Assembly (NCBI GenBank): GCA_964019135.1
Contig: OZ025263.1
Span: forward strand, 24,861,639-24,925,638
Reading direction: 5' to 3'
Source: Arenicola marina
Lineage: Eukaryota > Annelida > Polychaeta > Arenicolidae
Length of the DNA: 64,000 nt
Below are positions 24,142-33,800 of this stretch, piece after piece. The notes below the pieces were generated by a model. That model was not told the origin of the DNA and searched no databases. It saw only the letters and a list, made by a program, of their open reading frames with translations. The position numbers and the translations under genes were made by a program. Every line of letters starts with the position of its first letter. Within the stretch, counting starts at the first letter, position 1.

Positions 24142-24483
24142 GTCTGGAGGCCGCGGCCTCTGATCTCCACTTGGTCCTGTTGAATGGAGATCCTAAGGTT
24201 ATTGTCGTACTTGTCGGAATTCCTGTGGTGTTCGTCGAAGCTGACGCCCAGCCACTTGACGTACGTCCTGCCCGGTTTCTGAGTCGACCTCAGTCGCGGA
24301 TTTGGAACTGTGGCACAAAGCGAGGAGCCTTAGAATGGGATGGTTCGTGCGGGCCAACATAGATCGAAAATAACATTGCGTCAAATTAATCAAATGAAAT
24401 GGACTTGGCAGTACCGTGACTGCTATTAGAGGCCCATGATCACCGACTTCTTGGATTCGAATCATTTTCAGTTATCGCACAAT

Positions 24484-24660
24484 AGACCGATCCACACTCC
24501 GACACTAAGCCCCGCCCACGTTTGAGTCCTTTCCCTTAATCTTGGGTATGAAATTGACAATCATAGTTGATGGTAGGTACAAGTAAGAAGTACTCATCTC
24601 TGAAACTGACGAAAGGGTGACATGCGGCTTTGTTTGTCCGACCGGTTTGTTCGACAGCCC
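24484..24660 (+). repeat. Dispersed repeat family (CCGATCC...GCTTTGT), copy in pseudogene intron 3
   Basis: The copy shares GACCGATCCACACTCCGACA, TAAGCCCCGCCCACG, ATGAAATTGACAATCATAG and ACTCATCTCTGAAACTGAC with copies at 38660-38925 (inverted), 44297-44545 and shortened copies at 55160, 58434 and 63216. It is probably a MITE or SINE; no terminal repeats were recognised. Confidence 0.8.
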
Positions 24661-24689
24661 GTTATGTGGTGAACAAGCGCTCGCAGGGT

Positions 24690-24940
24690 TACGTGATGAT
24701 ACTGGCCGCCACCTGGCGAGTATGCAGCGCAACCATCTATCCGTCATAACGCGATCACACGAGAAGGAAGGAAGAGCGAAGCCATGTCCCCTGGGGTAAC
24801 ACCCTTAGTCTACGCGATGAAGGACATGGGTATGCTGACGCCTCACAGACATGGCCACAGCAGGGCGCTAACCATCGATCCACGTGCCGTTGAAGGCTAA
24901 ATGCGAGCGCTCTAACACACTGAGCTATCACGTGCGCAGA
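24690..24940 (-). mobile_element. tRNA-derived SINE, copy 2 (inverted)
   Basis: On the minus strand GATAGCTCAGTGTGTTAGAGC is the A-box region, followed by GGCACGTGGATCGATGGTTA at a decayed B-box, then GGCCATGTCTGTG, ATGTCCTTC and GGGGACATGGCT as in copy 1. It lies in intron 3 of the VWFD pseudogene. Confidence 0.75.
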
Positions 24941-25757
24941 TGTAACATCTAACATGTAGCGTGACATAGGGGATAACAGATTGTCGTCGACCTTCAAGCA
25001 GTGTTTATTGTATGTGATGCTAGGCATTAACCAATTGAATAATTTATTTTTACGCCACTATTCTGTTCACATCGGCTAATTAATTTAAGGGCAGTAAGTC
25101 TGGCGGTGACAGTTGACGGTAATTGTCAGAGATTGTCAGAAACTTCCACAGAAGTTAGCCTACAAGGCATCATCTAAGCAACAGCTAAGCTGCCAATGTT
25201 ACAACTGGTGGGGATATATCGGTGTCTGACATCTTCCCATACATTGCACGGGTGGTCCTTTTAGACAGGGTCCATGCTCCTCGCCACCAAGAACTTAATA
25301 GTTGTCTATCAAACGCGCGATGGTCCACGGCTTCAAGCTCGAGGCTATCCCTGACACCTCAATCACAGGGAATCCAGTTGCGCATCTCCTTTGGGCACTC
25401 TTTGAGCAAAGATAGTCACGTGGTGACGTCATGTGACGCGGGAAAGCTTAGCGTGTGAGCGATAATGACGAGAAATACCCGTCCATTGACCTCACTGGCG
25501 ACTTTGCAAAAAAAAAGAAATATCCTTATCTGATGTTTCACGGTTTCGAGCAAACCGGTTTCGTTCTTCTCCTGTCGAACAGTCAGTTCAGAAACTCGGT
25601 TCTGGTTTCATGTAAATAGAACACGCCCTTAGTGTGTGCAGCCGCCTTAATCCATGGCATTTCAGAACTAAATAAGCTGAATTCACATTTTTAAGATATT
25701 TATGATTAACGCAAGACGTGTTGTTTCTGTCTGGTCTTTCAACATGTTGTATATATC

Positions 25758-25870
25758 AGGGACGAATAGGGCCACCCGGCCTCGCCCCCTCCTTTTAGGG
25801 CGGAAATCTATACCATTTAACATATAAAAACCGACCCCCCCCCTATCCAGCATATCTGGATCCGACCCTG
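25758..25870 (+). mobile_element. CAGGG-type MITE, short copy
   Basis: It starts CAGGGACGAATAGGG and ends GGATCCGACCCTG. The core CTATACCATTTAACATATA and CCAGCATATCTGGATCCG are shared with the copies at 12080 and 33884. Confidence 0.65.
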
Positions 25871-26402
25871 ACCGGCCACTGTAAGACTCGTGTTACAGTG
25901 TTAGAGTTAGAGTTAGAGTTTAAAGTGGTGTCGTTACTCCGTACTGTAGTTGTATCGTGACTTCGCTCAGCGAAATCTCGGTTAATTCGTTTCCTGACGA
26001 TTATAACATCCGGCTATATTGGGACCGAAACCAAAACAATGCAGTTTTAGCAGTTCTATTTTACTTCTACTCAACTTCAAGTTTATTGGATTAAAAACAA
26101 TTTGACCGTATTACGTCCAAGAAATCGTTTAAACTGTCCGCTGAAAATCCGGCGATAATCTTGAAGATTAAAATAAATTTGCACTTCTAGTACATTGCAA
26201 TAGGCAACGATTTCTCTCGCGTAGAAAGAGGCATGTGTTACAAAAAAACGGAACGGATTCAAATACCATCTTGATACTGGTCCGAGTATATGTCACATAG
26301 TTTAGTTTTTTGTTTTTTTAATTCTCATTTCACCAACAATACAGACACTACATAAATACAATGTTGCAAGTGGAAGAGCACAGTACGACACTACAAGTAC
26401 GG

Positions 26403-26627
26403 TTACAAGTGTAGGTATCTAGCGACCAGTACAAACAAGAGAAATACAGGATAAACATTTCCAAACAAATTAATTAAATTGTGTCTATTAAACCCTTTAA
26501 ACACCGCCACTTGTTCCACAACATTCTTGTCCGTCTCGGCAATATAGTCGTTATATGCGACGCCTTTCTCTAAATAATATGTATATTTTAATTGACTTAG
26601 CGCGGCGTTAACGTTCAGCGACTCCAT
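26403..26627 (-). CDS. Unrecognised 74-codon ORF with a C-terminal hydrophobic segment
   Basis: The ORF starts at ATG with MESLNVNAALSQLKY and ends with a hydrophobic stretch (VYPVFLLFVLVARYL) that could span a membrane. I do not recognise the family with confidence; a faint likeness to the N-terminus of REEP-type membrane-shaping proteins is too weak to use. It could be a retrocopy fragment, an exon, or chance. Confidence 0.15.
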   Translation of the reverse strand: MESLNVNAALSQLKYTYYLEKGVAYNDYIAETDKNVVEQVAVFKGFNRHNLINLFGNVYPVFLLFVLVARYLHL

Positions 26628-27142
26628 TTTTCATTTTGCTGTGAAAATATACTGTTTAACAATGATAAAGGTGTGATTAACTAGATGTTGGGAGGCTGCT
26701 CGCAGTAGAACCAGTCTTGATGAGGAATGGGGCTATATCGACGTATGGCCAAATGCTGTCCCTGATGTTGCCACATAGTGAGGCGTGCACTGTTGACCAA
26801 CGTCTACTGCTAATTCCTCAGCATAGTATCTCCACCGACATCCACCGACCATGCTCTGATGCCCTGTGTTGAGCGCCGAATAAATAGGACACGCTTTTAA
26901 AAACCAATCTTGGATGATTTATGATCTTAATTAGGTTTGAAATATGTAATGATTTAACGCCTATCAAAGGACTATAAAGCACTAAAATTAACAACGTGAT
27001 GTTTTTATTGCTATGAAATTATGCATAAAACGGTAAGATGACGACTCAGCGGTAAATTAATAAAATTGCCCCCAGCACGGTGCAAAATACTGAAAAAAAG
27101 CCATTCTCAAGCATTTGGTTTTAACTTGCACAATAAAACTTG

Positions 27143-27171
27143 TAAGATAAGATAAGATAAGATAAGATAAA
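27143..27171. repeat. (TAAGA)n microsatellite, likely LINE/SINE 3' tail on the minus strand
   Basis: About five pentamers are followed by AAACTTTTATTTAACG. On the minus strand this reads like a retroelement 3' end (AATAAAAGTTTATCTTATC). The body of the element was not recognised. Confidence 0.6.
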
Positions 27172-27336
27172 CTTTTATTTAACGTCGGTATGTAAAAGTC
27201 AACAATAAACATTAGCACACATGCTATTGACCGACAATGATAAAATGACATGAGCGGATGAGATATATGTACATATGACAATGGAAATATAACTACCATT
27301 GCATCTCTTTAAATCTTATCTATTAGCTACCGTATT

Positions 27337-28748
27337 TCACGTATGTTTTCGGACACTTAAAAATAATTGTTTTTCTGGCTGTTCGAATATTTACAGTCAA
27401 TAAAAGGTGACCAGCTTCAACAGCTTCGTCACCAAGCAACGAGAAGAGGATGACTTCGATTCTCAGTTCATCGTTAACATGGACGAGACACCCATCTATT
27501 TCGACTTAGTGCCCGGAAAAACCATTTATACAAAGGGAGACAAGACAGTGAAGGTCCGCACCACTGGGAGTGAAAAGCGTCATGTGACCCTTGTGCTGTC
27601 AGTCACAGCAGCTGGCAATATCGTACCCCCGATGGTGATTTTCAAGGGAAAGAGGCAACTGAAACTGGACACTCCCCCGGGTTGGATAATATGCGTGCAA
27701 CCGAAAGCTTGGATGGACGAGGACCTCATGGTGCGTTACATCAAAGAGGTGTATATTCCTTACACCCAGAAAGAACGCAGCCTCTTGGGCTTGGACAGCT
27801 TCCGAGCTCACACGACTGACCGTGTGAAAAAGGAACTACGACGCAGCAACACGGTTCCTGCTGTCATCCTAGGAGGTTGCACTAGCATTCTGCAGCCTTT
27901 GGATGTCTCCATCAACAAGCCCGTTAAAGCCCATATGCGGAAATCATGGGCAAACTACATCGGCGAAGAAGCACAGCGAGTTCGGGCTTCAAGTGATAGC
28001 GCTGCCAAGTTAAAAGCGCCAACAAAGCAGCAACTGATAGACTGGGTTGCCGCAGCCCTCGAGAGCATCGACCGGCAGATAATCGTCAAGTCATTCAAAG
28101 TGTGTGGGATTTCAAACCACCTGAACGGCTGTGATGACATTTTGAGGCGCAACGAGCATTCACTAGATGCATGCATTGCTACAGACCGTGAAGACGACGA
28201 GGTCGACTTTGAAGGCTTCTCAGCTCAGGAGATCAAAGACGATGAGAAACGATTAAAGGCTGACTTCTGAACTGCATGATGTACATATTGTAATATGATC
28301 TTCGGTAAAATAAATGAATCAAATACTTTCATGCATTCCGTGATTTAAGGCTTGTTTACTTTCGCGGTTTATAAACAACTCATCCGCCGACTGACTCGTC
28401 CGTCGGCCAGCACAATGGAGACCAAAGCCCAGCTCATTACTTGGCAACCAAGGTGTTGCTCTTTCACACCTGATACGCAGCACAAATAACCCCCTAGACA
28501 GCGACTTGCCCCTCTCGCCGAAAGCCTGCAATCACAAGCAGTGAAGTGCAATCATGGGGGCCGGCACTACGCAATAACAAAGGAGCCTAGACGCATTGTT
28601 AATTTAGGTCCGATAGTGTCCGAAAATATACATACACTTGAAAACTTATCTGCGTTGGGTGTCCGAAAACTTACAGTACACGAAATTCATCCTATTTCTG
28701 CCTTTGAGGGGGTGTCCAAAAACATACAGTGTCCGAAAACATACGTGA
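27337..28748 (+). mobile_element. pogo/Tigger-like DNA transposon, 5'-truncated internally
   Basis: A perfect 20-bp inverted repeat, CACGTATGTTTTCGGACACT at 27338-27357 and its complement at 28728-28747, brackets a DDE transposase remnant (27407-28270). Related GTGTCCGAAAACATAC-like motifs occur four times near the right end (28618, 28660, 28712, 28729). The left end lies only 50 bp before the transposase remnant, so the 5' half of the gene was deleted while the terminal repeat survived. Outer boundaries beyond the 20-bp repeats are uncertain. Confidence 0.8.
27407..28270 (+). pseudogene. pogo/Tigger-type DDE transposase, N-terminus missing
   Basis: The remnant would catalyse cut-and-paste of its element. 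DDE_1 landmarks are in order: NMDETPIYFDL (first Asp), RTTGSEKRHVTLVLSVTA, GLDSFRAHTTD (second Asp) and GGCTSILQPLDVSINKP (third Asp), then the C-terminal WVAAALESID and IVKSFKVCGISNHLNG. The CENP-B/HTH DNA-binding half is absent and an in-frame stop sits just before the open part, so the copy cannot make a normal transposase. The open stretch is about 287 codons without internal stops, indicating moderate age or recent internal deletion. Confidence 0.88.
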
Positions 28749-28789
28749 TGTTGCATAATGTACACGAATTACAGTGAAACAAAAACACA

Positions 28790-29990
28790 TCCGAGGTTGA
28801 CAGCGTTGTTTTAAATTCCTTGGCAGATTTGGCTAAATTCATTTCCTTGTTGAGCATGTTTCATAGCTTGCTACCTTGATACTTCACTGAATTATGGCCA
28901 TAAGCTGTTGTCTTAACGCGTGGCATACATAAATTTGGCCCATTTTTGAAAATGTAATTGGTTTCCTTCACGTTATACATGTCATGAAGATAACTGGGGT
29001 CAATCTAGCTCTGACATCAAAACCACCACCAAGGTGAAGGTGTTGAATAGCACAATACTTTTCAATGTAGAAAACAAGCATGGTAGCGTATGCAAACTGA
29101 ACTCGTAAATGGCTTGTATTTTACATGTTAGTGGATATTTCGACTTCAGAAAAGGCGCCGGGAGTAAGCATACAGTTACTAGATTCCAAAAAAGGTAATA
29201 TTCTACACATTAGTTAAAACATTTGGCGCCGGGAGCTTTCAAAAGGTACTCTACATTAAAAAGTGTTGTGCTGTTCAAAACCTTCACCTTGGTGATGGTG
29301 TTGACGTCAGAAGTAGGCCAAATCTTGTTGATACTCTTGTAAACTTCTAATGCTATGCAGCGCAATCATTCAACATATAGCAATGGTCTACCCGCGCTCT
29401 TCCTCAACTCTACGTATTCTGATCTAAAGTCATTAAACACATACCTCAATGCACACTCCTGTATCTTATCTGTAGTTTTCCTTATTTAAGTTGTCCCTTT
29501 TCTTGAAAATTGGTGTGACTTCAACGTTTTATAGTTCTTTGGGAAACGTATTACAATTGATCGTCATATTTAACACATACCTTAATGGCTCACACAGGAT
29601 GGCAGCTCCCGGCTTGATAAGCTCCGGGGGTATCTTGTCGTTGCCACTAGCCTTCGACGCGTCAATGCCTTTAAGCCCAGTGTATATGTCGTGGCTACTT
29701 ACTGGCTGAAAGTTAAAAGTTTCCGTTATGCCTTGGTTACCTTCCTTTATAGCCATAACGGAGTTATGGTCTTTGTGATAAAGAAGGGTTTCGTCTATTG
29801 GTTAATCATTTGGTATGTCAACTTGTTGGCCCATGTCTTTGGCAACGTCTGTGAAATATTGATTAAATATGTCACTTACCTTTGATGGATCTGATATTAT
29901 TTTTATTATTATGCTCATGCAAGAAAAAGAAAAAGAACACAAAGAACAAAAAGAATACCCCCCCAAACCCCCCCCCCCCCCAAAAAAAAA
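28790..29990 (-). mobile_element. Decayed CR1/Jockey-like LINE fragment (reverse transcriptase), minus strand
   Basis: On the minus strand, 30041-29802 gives VSDIFNQYFTDVAKDMGQQV. 29756-29529 gives GIDASKASGNDKIPPELIKP then CEPLRYVLNMTINCNTFPKEL, the start of the RT domain. About 28990-28800 gives YLHDMYNVKETNYIF and RVKTTAYGHNSVKYQGSKL, a C-terminal tail typical of this group. The catalytic centre between them is missing or unreadable and the segment contains a foldback (29012-29310). Confidence 0.8.
29012..29310. repeat. Imperfect inverted repeat (arms ~60 bp, ~170-bp spacer)
   Basis: Both arms contain CACCAAGGTGAAGGT, then a TTGAATAGCACAA or TTGAACAGCACAA variant and TTTTCAATGTAGA or TTTTTAATGTAGA: left arm about 29014-29075 on plus, right arm about 29250-29310 on minus. 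GGCGCCGGGAG occurs twice in direct orientation in the spacer. Confidence 0.75.
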
Positions 29991-30779
29991 CATATATAAA
30001 ATTAAACAGATTTTTTCATAATAATGCCGTACACAAAACAACTGTTTAATAACTCAGATATTGTTAGGCTACGAATTGTATGCCAGTTATAATTACGACC
30101 TCAATTTATGGCTTTGCGAAGACGGTTATTGATATAGGGCACAAAAAACTAAAAAAAGTAATTGGCATCCGTATATAAAATATAAATCCTCCCATGTCTA
30201 TATCTGAGGAAACCGCCCTGACGGCTTTATCTGTGGACCCCATTATCTGCCATCACACCCTAATTACAAGCTGTTGATCTCACGCCGCTGAGAGGTCAGC
30301 TAGGCTCACGCGGTTTGTCGCCCATTAACGCCTGCCACTCAATCTTATCGATTGAGAAATTAATTAACTACACCCCACCCCCGCCCCTCAGCATGTCACC
30401 GTGACGCCTTCCTCGGGGCATTGCCACAGCGGTTAAAACGAAGAAGGTGCGGCAGCCATTTTACAAAGATGGCGGCCATTAATCGAGTATTACCGTATGG
30501 AATCCAGCGTCTCGTCACGGAGGTGTAACGGTCTGTTGTCTCTTGAAGTGCCTCGGAGCCCCATCGATTTCAACTGGGTCATCAGTTCAACATGTTAAAT
30601 CAACGACAGACCTGTCAATCTGGCTCCCACTCGTACGCGCGTGTCACCCACACAGTACAACCATCGGCAATTAACCCAAGTCATTGTCGCAAAATTGCTT
30701 TCCCTTCCCTGAAGACCTGTTGAAATTAATATCCGTATTGACCAAGCGAGGCTGATGGACATCTGACCTGGTATCACAC
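29991..30779. other. Upstream flank of the VWFD gene, nothing recognised
   Basis: Starts with A- and C-rich tracts, then unique DNA. It may contain regulatory sequence for the gene starting at 30840; no specific site can be supported. Confidence 0.35.
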
Positions 30780-30787
30780 TATATAAA
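30780..30787 (+). promoter_or_regulatory. TATA box of the VWFD gene
   Basis: TATATAAA lies 53 bp before the ATG of a gene with a signal peptide. Transcription would start near 30810-30818, giving a short 5' UTR of about 25-30 nt. Confidence 0.65.
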
Positions 30788-30839
30788 CGGCGAAACCGTT
30801 AACATAATTGTACAGTGAATTAGGAATCATTCGACAGAC

Positions 30840-33800
30840 ATGAAGACGTTTTTCGTGATATGCGCACTGATCATCGGTGAGTGGCCTGCCAGGTTAAAGT
30901 AATGTGTTCTGTAATTTTTGTATTGCCAATATTCTCTCCATGTCAAACAAGTATATTCTGTCTGGAATTTAAATTCCGAAGGCCTGTGAGCTATCCGGAG
31001 AGTAGCAAGTTTGACTCACCGGAGCAGAAGTTGGTGGCCGACTTTATATCCCTGCACGCCTGTTCGCTGTTCGGTATTCTGTGTGATGTCGACCGCGACT
31101 CACTAAGACTTCCGCGCGCGATAATAGTCAGCGCAGTTTTATGTTGAAATTGTTGTTTTGCAGACTCAACGAGATATAAAACACATAAATCATAATTTTG
31201 AGATACTTTTAGTCTTGATTCTAATATGTATAAAATCTAAGATGGCGCATGTAAGTAGGCTGCTTTAAAGGCAATCTTATGTATTGTGTTTATTGTTTGT
31301 ACACATGACCCTGTGATCAAGTTGACACAATCATGTTGTGTGTAACATATTATCTAAAACACAAACTTGTAAGCTAGCAGATCGCCTGCAAGATGTTTTG
31401 AGCAATTTGTGTGATTTGTGCGTTTTCCATTTCGTGACCTAACATTCAGCATCAGGTCGAAGCTGGTGTGCTTGTCGGTTCAATCAGAGACGTTTATGGT
31501 GTAGAATAGCTTAAATGTCTGTAGAATATCATTATAGAGATATGTTTTAGTTATCGATATATGTGGATTCATTAACTATGCCTGGATGGAAATGCATAGT
31601 AATTACTAATCTTGTACCACGTAAATCTAGTACTACCCCATCGTTACCCCAGTATTACGGCCACATCGTTACCCCAGTATTACGGCCACATCGTTACCCC
31701 AGTATTACGGACCTATCGTTACCCCAGTATTACGACCCCGTCGTTACCCCAGTATTACGGTCCCTTCGTTACCCCAGTATTACGGTCCCTTCGTTACCCC
31801 ACTATTACGGCCACATCGTTACCCCAGTATTACGGTCACATCGTTACCCCAGTATTACGGTCACATCGTTACCTCGGTATTACGGCCACATCGTTACCCC
31901 AGTATTACGGACCTATCGTTACCCCAGTATTACGGTCACATCGTTACCCCAGTATTACGGACCTATCGTTACCCCAGTATTACGACCCCGTCGTTACCCC
32001 AGTATTACGGTCCCTTCGTTACCCCAGTATTACGGTCACATCGTTACCCCAGTATTACGGTCACATCGTTACCCCAGTATTACGGTCACATCGTTACCCC
32101 AGTATTACGGTCCCTTCGTTACCCCAGTATTACGGTCACATCGTTACCCCAGTATTACGGTCCCTTCGTTACCCCAGTATTACGGTCACATCGTTACCCC
32201 AGTATTACGGTCACATCGTTACCCCAGTATTACGGACCTATCGTTACCCCAGTATTACGGACCTATCGTTACCCCAGTATTACGGTCACACCGTTACCCC
32301 AGTATTACCGTCACATCGTTACCCCAGTATTACGGACCTATCATTACCCCTGTATTACGACCCCGTCGTTACTCCAGTATTACGGTCCCTTCGTTACCCC
32401 AGTATTACGGTCACATCGTTACCCCAGTATTACGGTCACATCGTTACCCCAGTATTACGGTCATATCGTTACCCCGGTATTACGGTCACATCGTTACCCC
32501 AGTATTACGGACCTATCATTACCCCTGTATTACGACCCCGTCGTTACTCCAGTATTACGGTCCCTTCGTTACCCCAGTATTACGGTCACATCGTTACCCC
32601 AGTATTACGGTCACATCGTTACCCCAGTATTACGGTCACATCGTTACCCCAGTATTACGGACCTATCATTACCCCTGTATTACGACCCCGTCGTTACTCC
32701 AGTATTACGGTCCCTTCGTTACCCCAGTATTACGGTCACATCGTTACCCCAGTATTACGGTCACATCGTTACCCCAGTATTACGGACCTATCATTACCCC
32801 TGTATTACGACCCCGTCGTTACTTCAGTATTACGGTCCCTTCGTTACCCCAGTATTACGGTCACATCGTTACCCCAGTATTACGGTCACATCGTTACCCC
32901 AGTATTACGGACCTATCGTTACCCCAGTATTACGACCCCGTCGTTACCCCAGTATTACGGTCCCTTCGTTACCCCAGTATTACGGTCACATCGTTACCCC
33001 AGTATTACGGTCACATCGTTATCCCAGTATTACGGCCACATCGTTATCCCAGTATTACGTCCCCGTCGTTACCCCACTATTACGGTCACATCCTTACCCC
33101 AGTATTACGGTCACATCGTTACCCCAGTATTACGGTCACATCGTTACCCCGGTATTACGACCACATCGTTACCCCGGTATTACGGCCACATCGTTACCCC
33201 AGTATTACGACCACTTTGTTACCTTACTACTACGGCCACATCGTTACATCTACTTTCCAATGTTAAGGCGTTTGTGCTGTGGGGGCTGGAGGCTGGGGGA
33301 AGGGGGGGGGGGCTTAGTGCTAATTAGCCGGCATAGTTGGGGGTGGGGGGAGGCGGCGGCGAGTAGATTACGGGGGGTAGTTAGTTTTTTTTTTGCTACA
33401 CGCTCTTTGGGAATGATAGACTGACCGACGAACAGAAAACGTAAATATCGCGGCAATATATAACGGTGGCAAATAAAAAAGCCAACACCATAAATAATGG
33501 TCGCCGGCCAAGTACATAAAGGAGACTCCATCGGCCTGTTGATTTCACTTCTCCTGTCGCTAAGCCCTGAATCACGGTACGTGAATAACTCAACAGGTGC
33601 AGACAAGAGTTATCACCAAGAGCCGAACCCGGCATGCCGGGGCCACTCTGGGACGTCATGTCTCTTTGTGGTGGCTTCAAAAGTTAACACTCCTATCCTA
33701 CCCCGCACCCGCTACCCCGCACCTATCTCACCACCACCGTCCTAAGGCACTAAGCGTCTAATGACCCAAGCCCTATAGGCCTCCGCCTCCCCTCACCCTC

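Larger units (their letters stand above)
22972..25406 (-). pseudogene. Inverted, broken copy of the VWFD gene (exons 3-5)
   Basis: Three exons match the intact gene at 30840-37143. Exon 5 (23309-22972) keeps its acceptor, the VSVSEDYNGLVEGLCGDANG segment and the HQTN-stop end, but has deletions of about 8 and 23 nt that shift the frame. Exon 4 (24307-24141) keeps both splice sites and WLGV, but is 4 nt shorter and hits a stop after five codons. Exon 3 (about 25406-25244) keeps EECPKEMR and RGAWT-like remnants with a stop and a damaged donor. Exons 1-2 were not found. Intron 3 contains a dispersed repeat and a SINE; intron 4 contains the 48-bp minisatellite. The copy faces the intact gene head to head. 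Confidence 0.88.
25871..27336. other. Intergenic, mostly unassigned
   Basis: Apart from the small ORF at 26403-26627 and the TAAGA microsatellite at 27143, I see nothing recognisable. A short GTTAGA tandem is at 25900-25920. Confidence 0.4.

Noticed and set aside
31563..33327. Two ~570-codon ORFs rich in QYYGHIVTPVLR
   Set aside because: Frames of the 25-bp satellite inside VWFD intron 1; no family likeness and no splice support.
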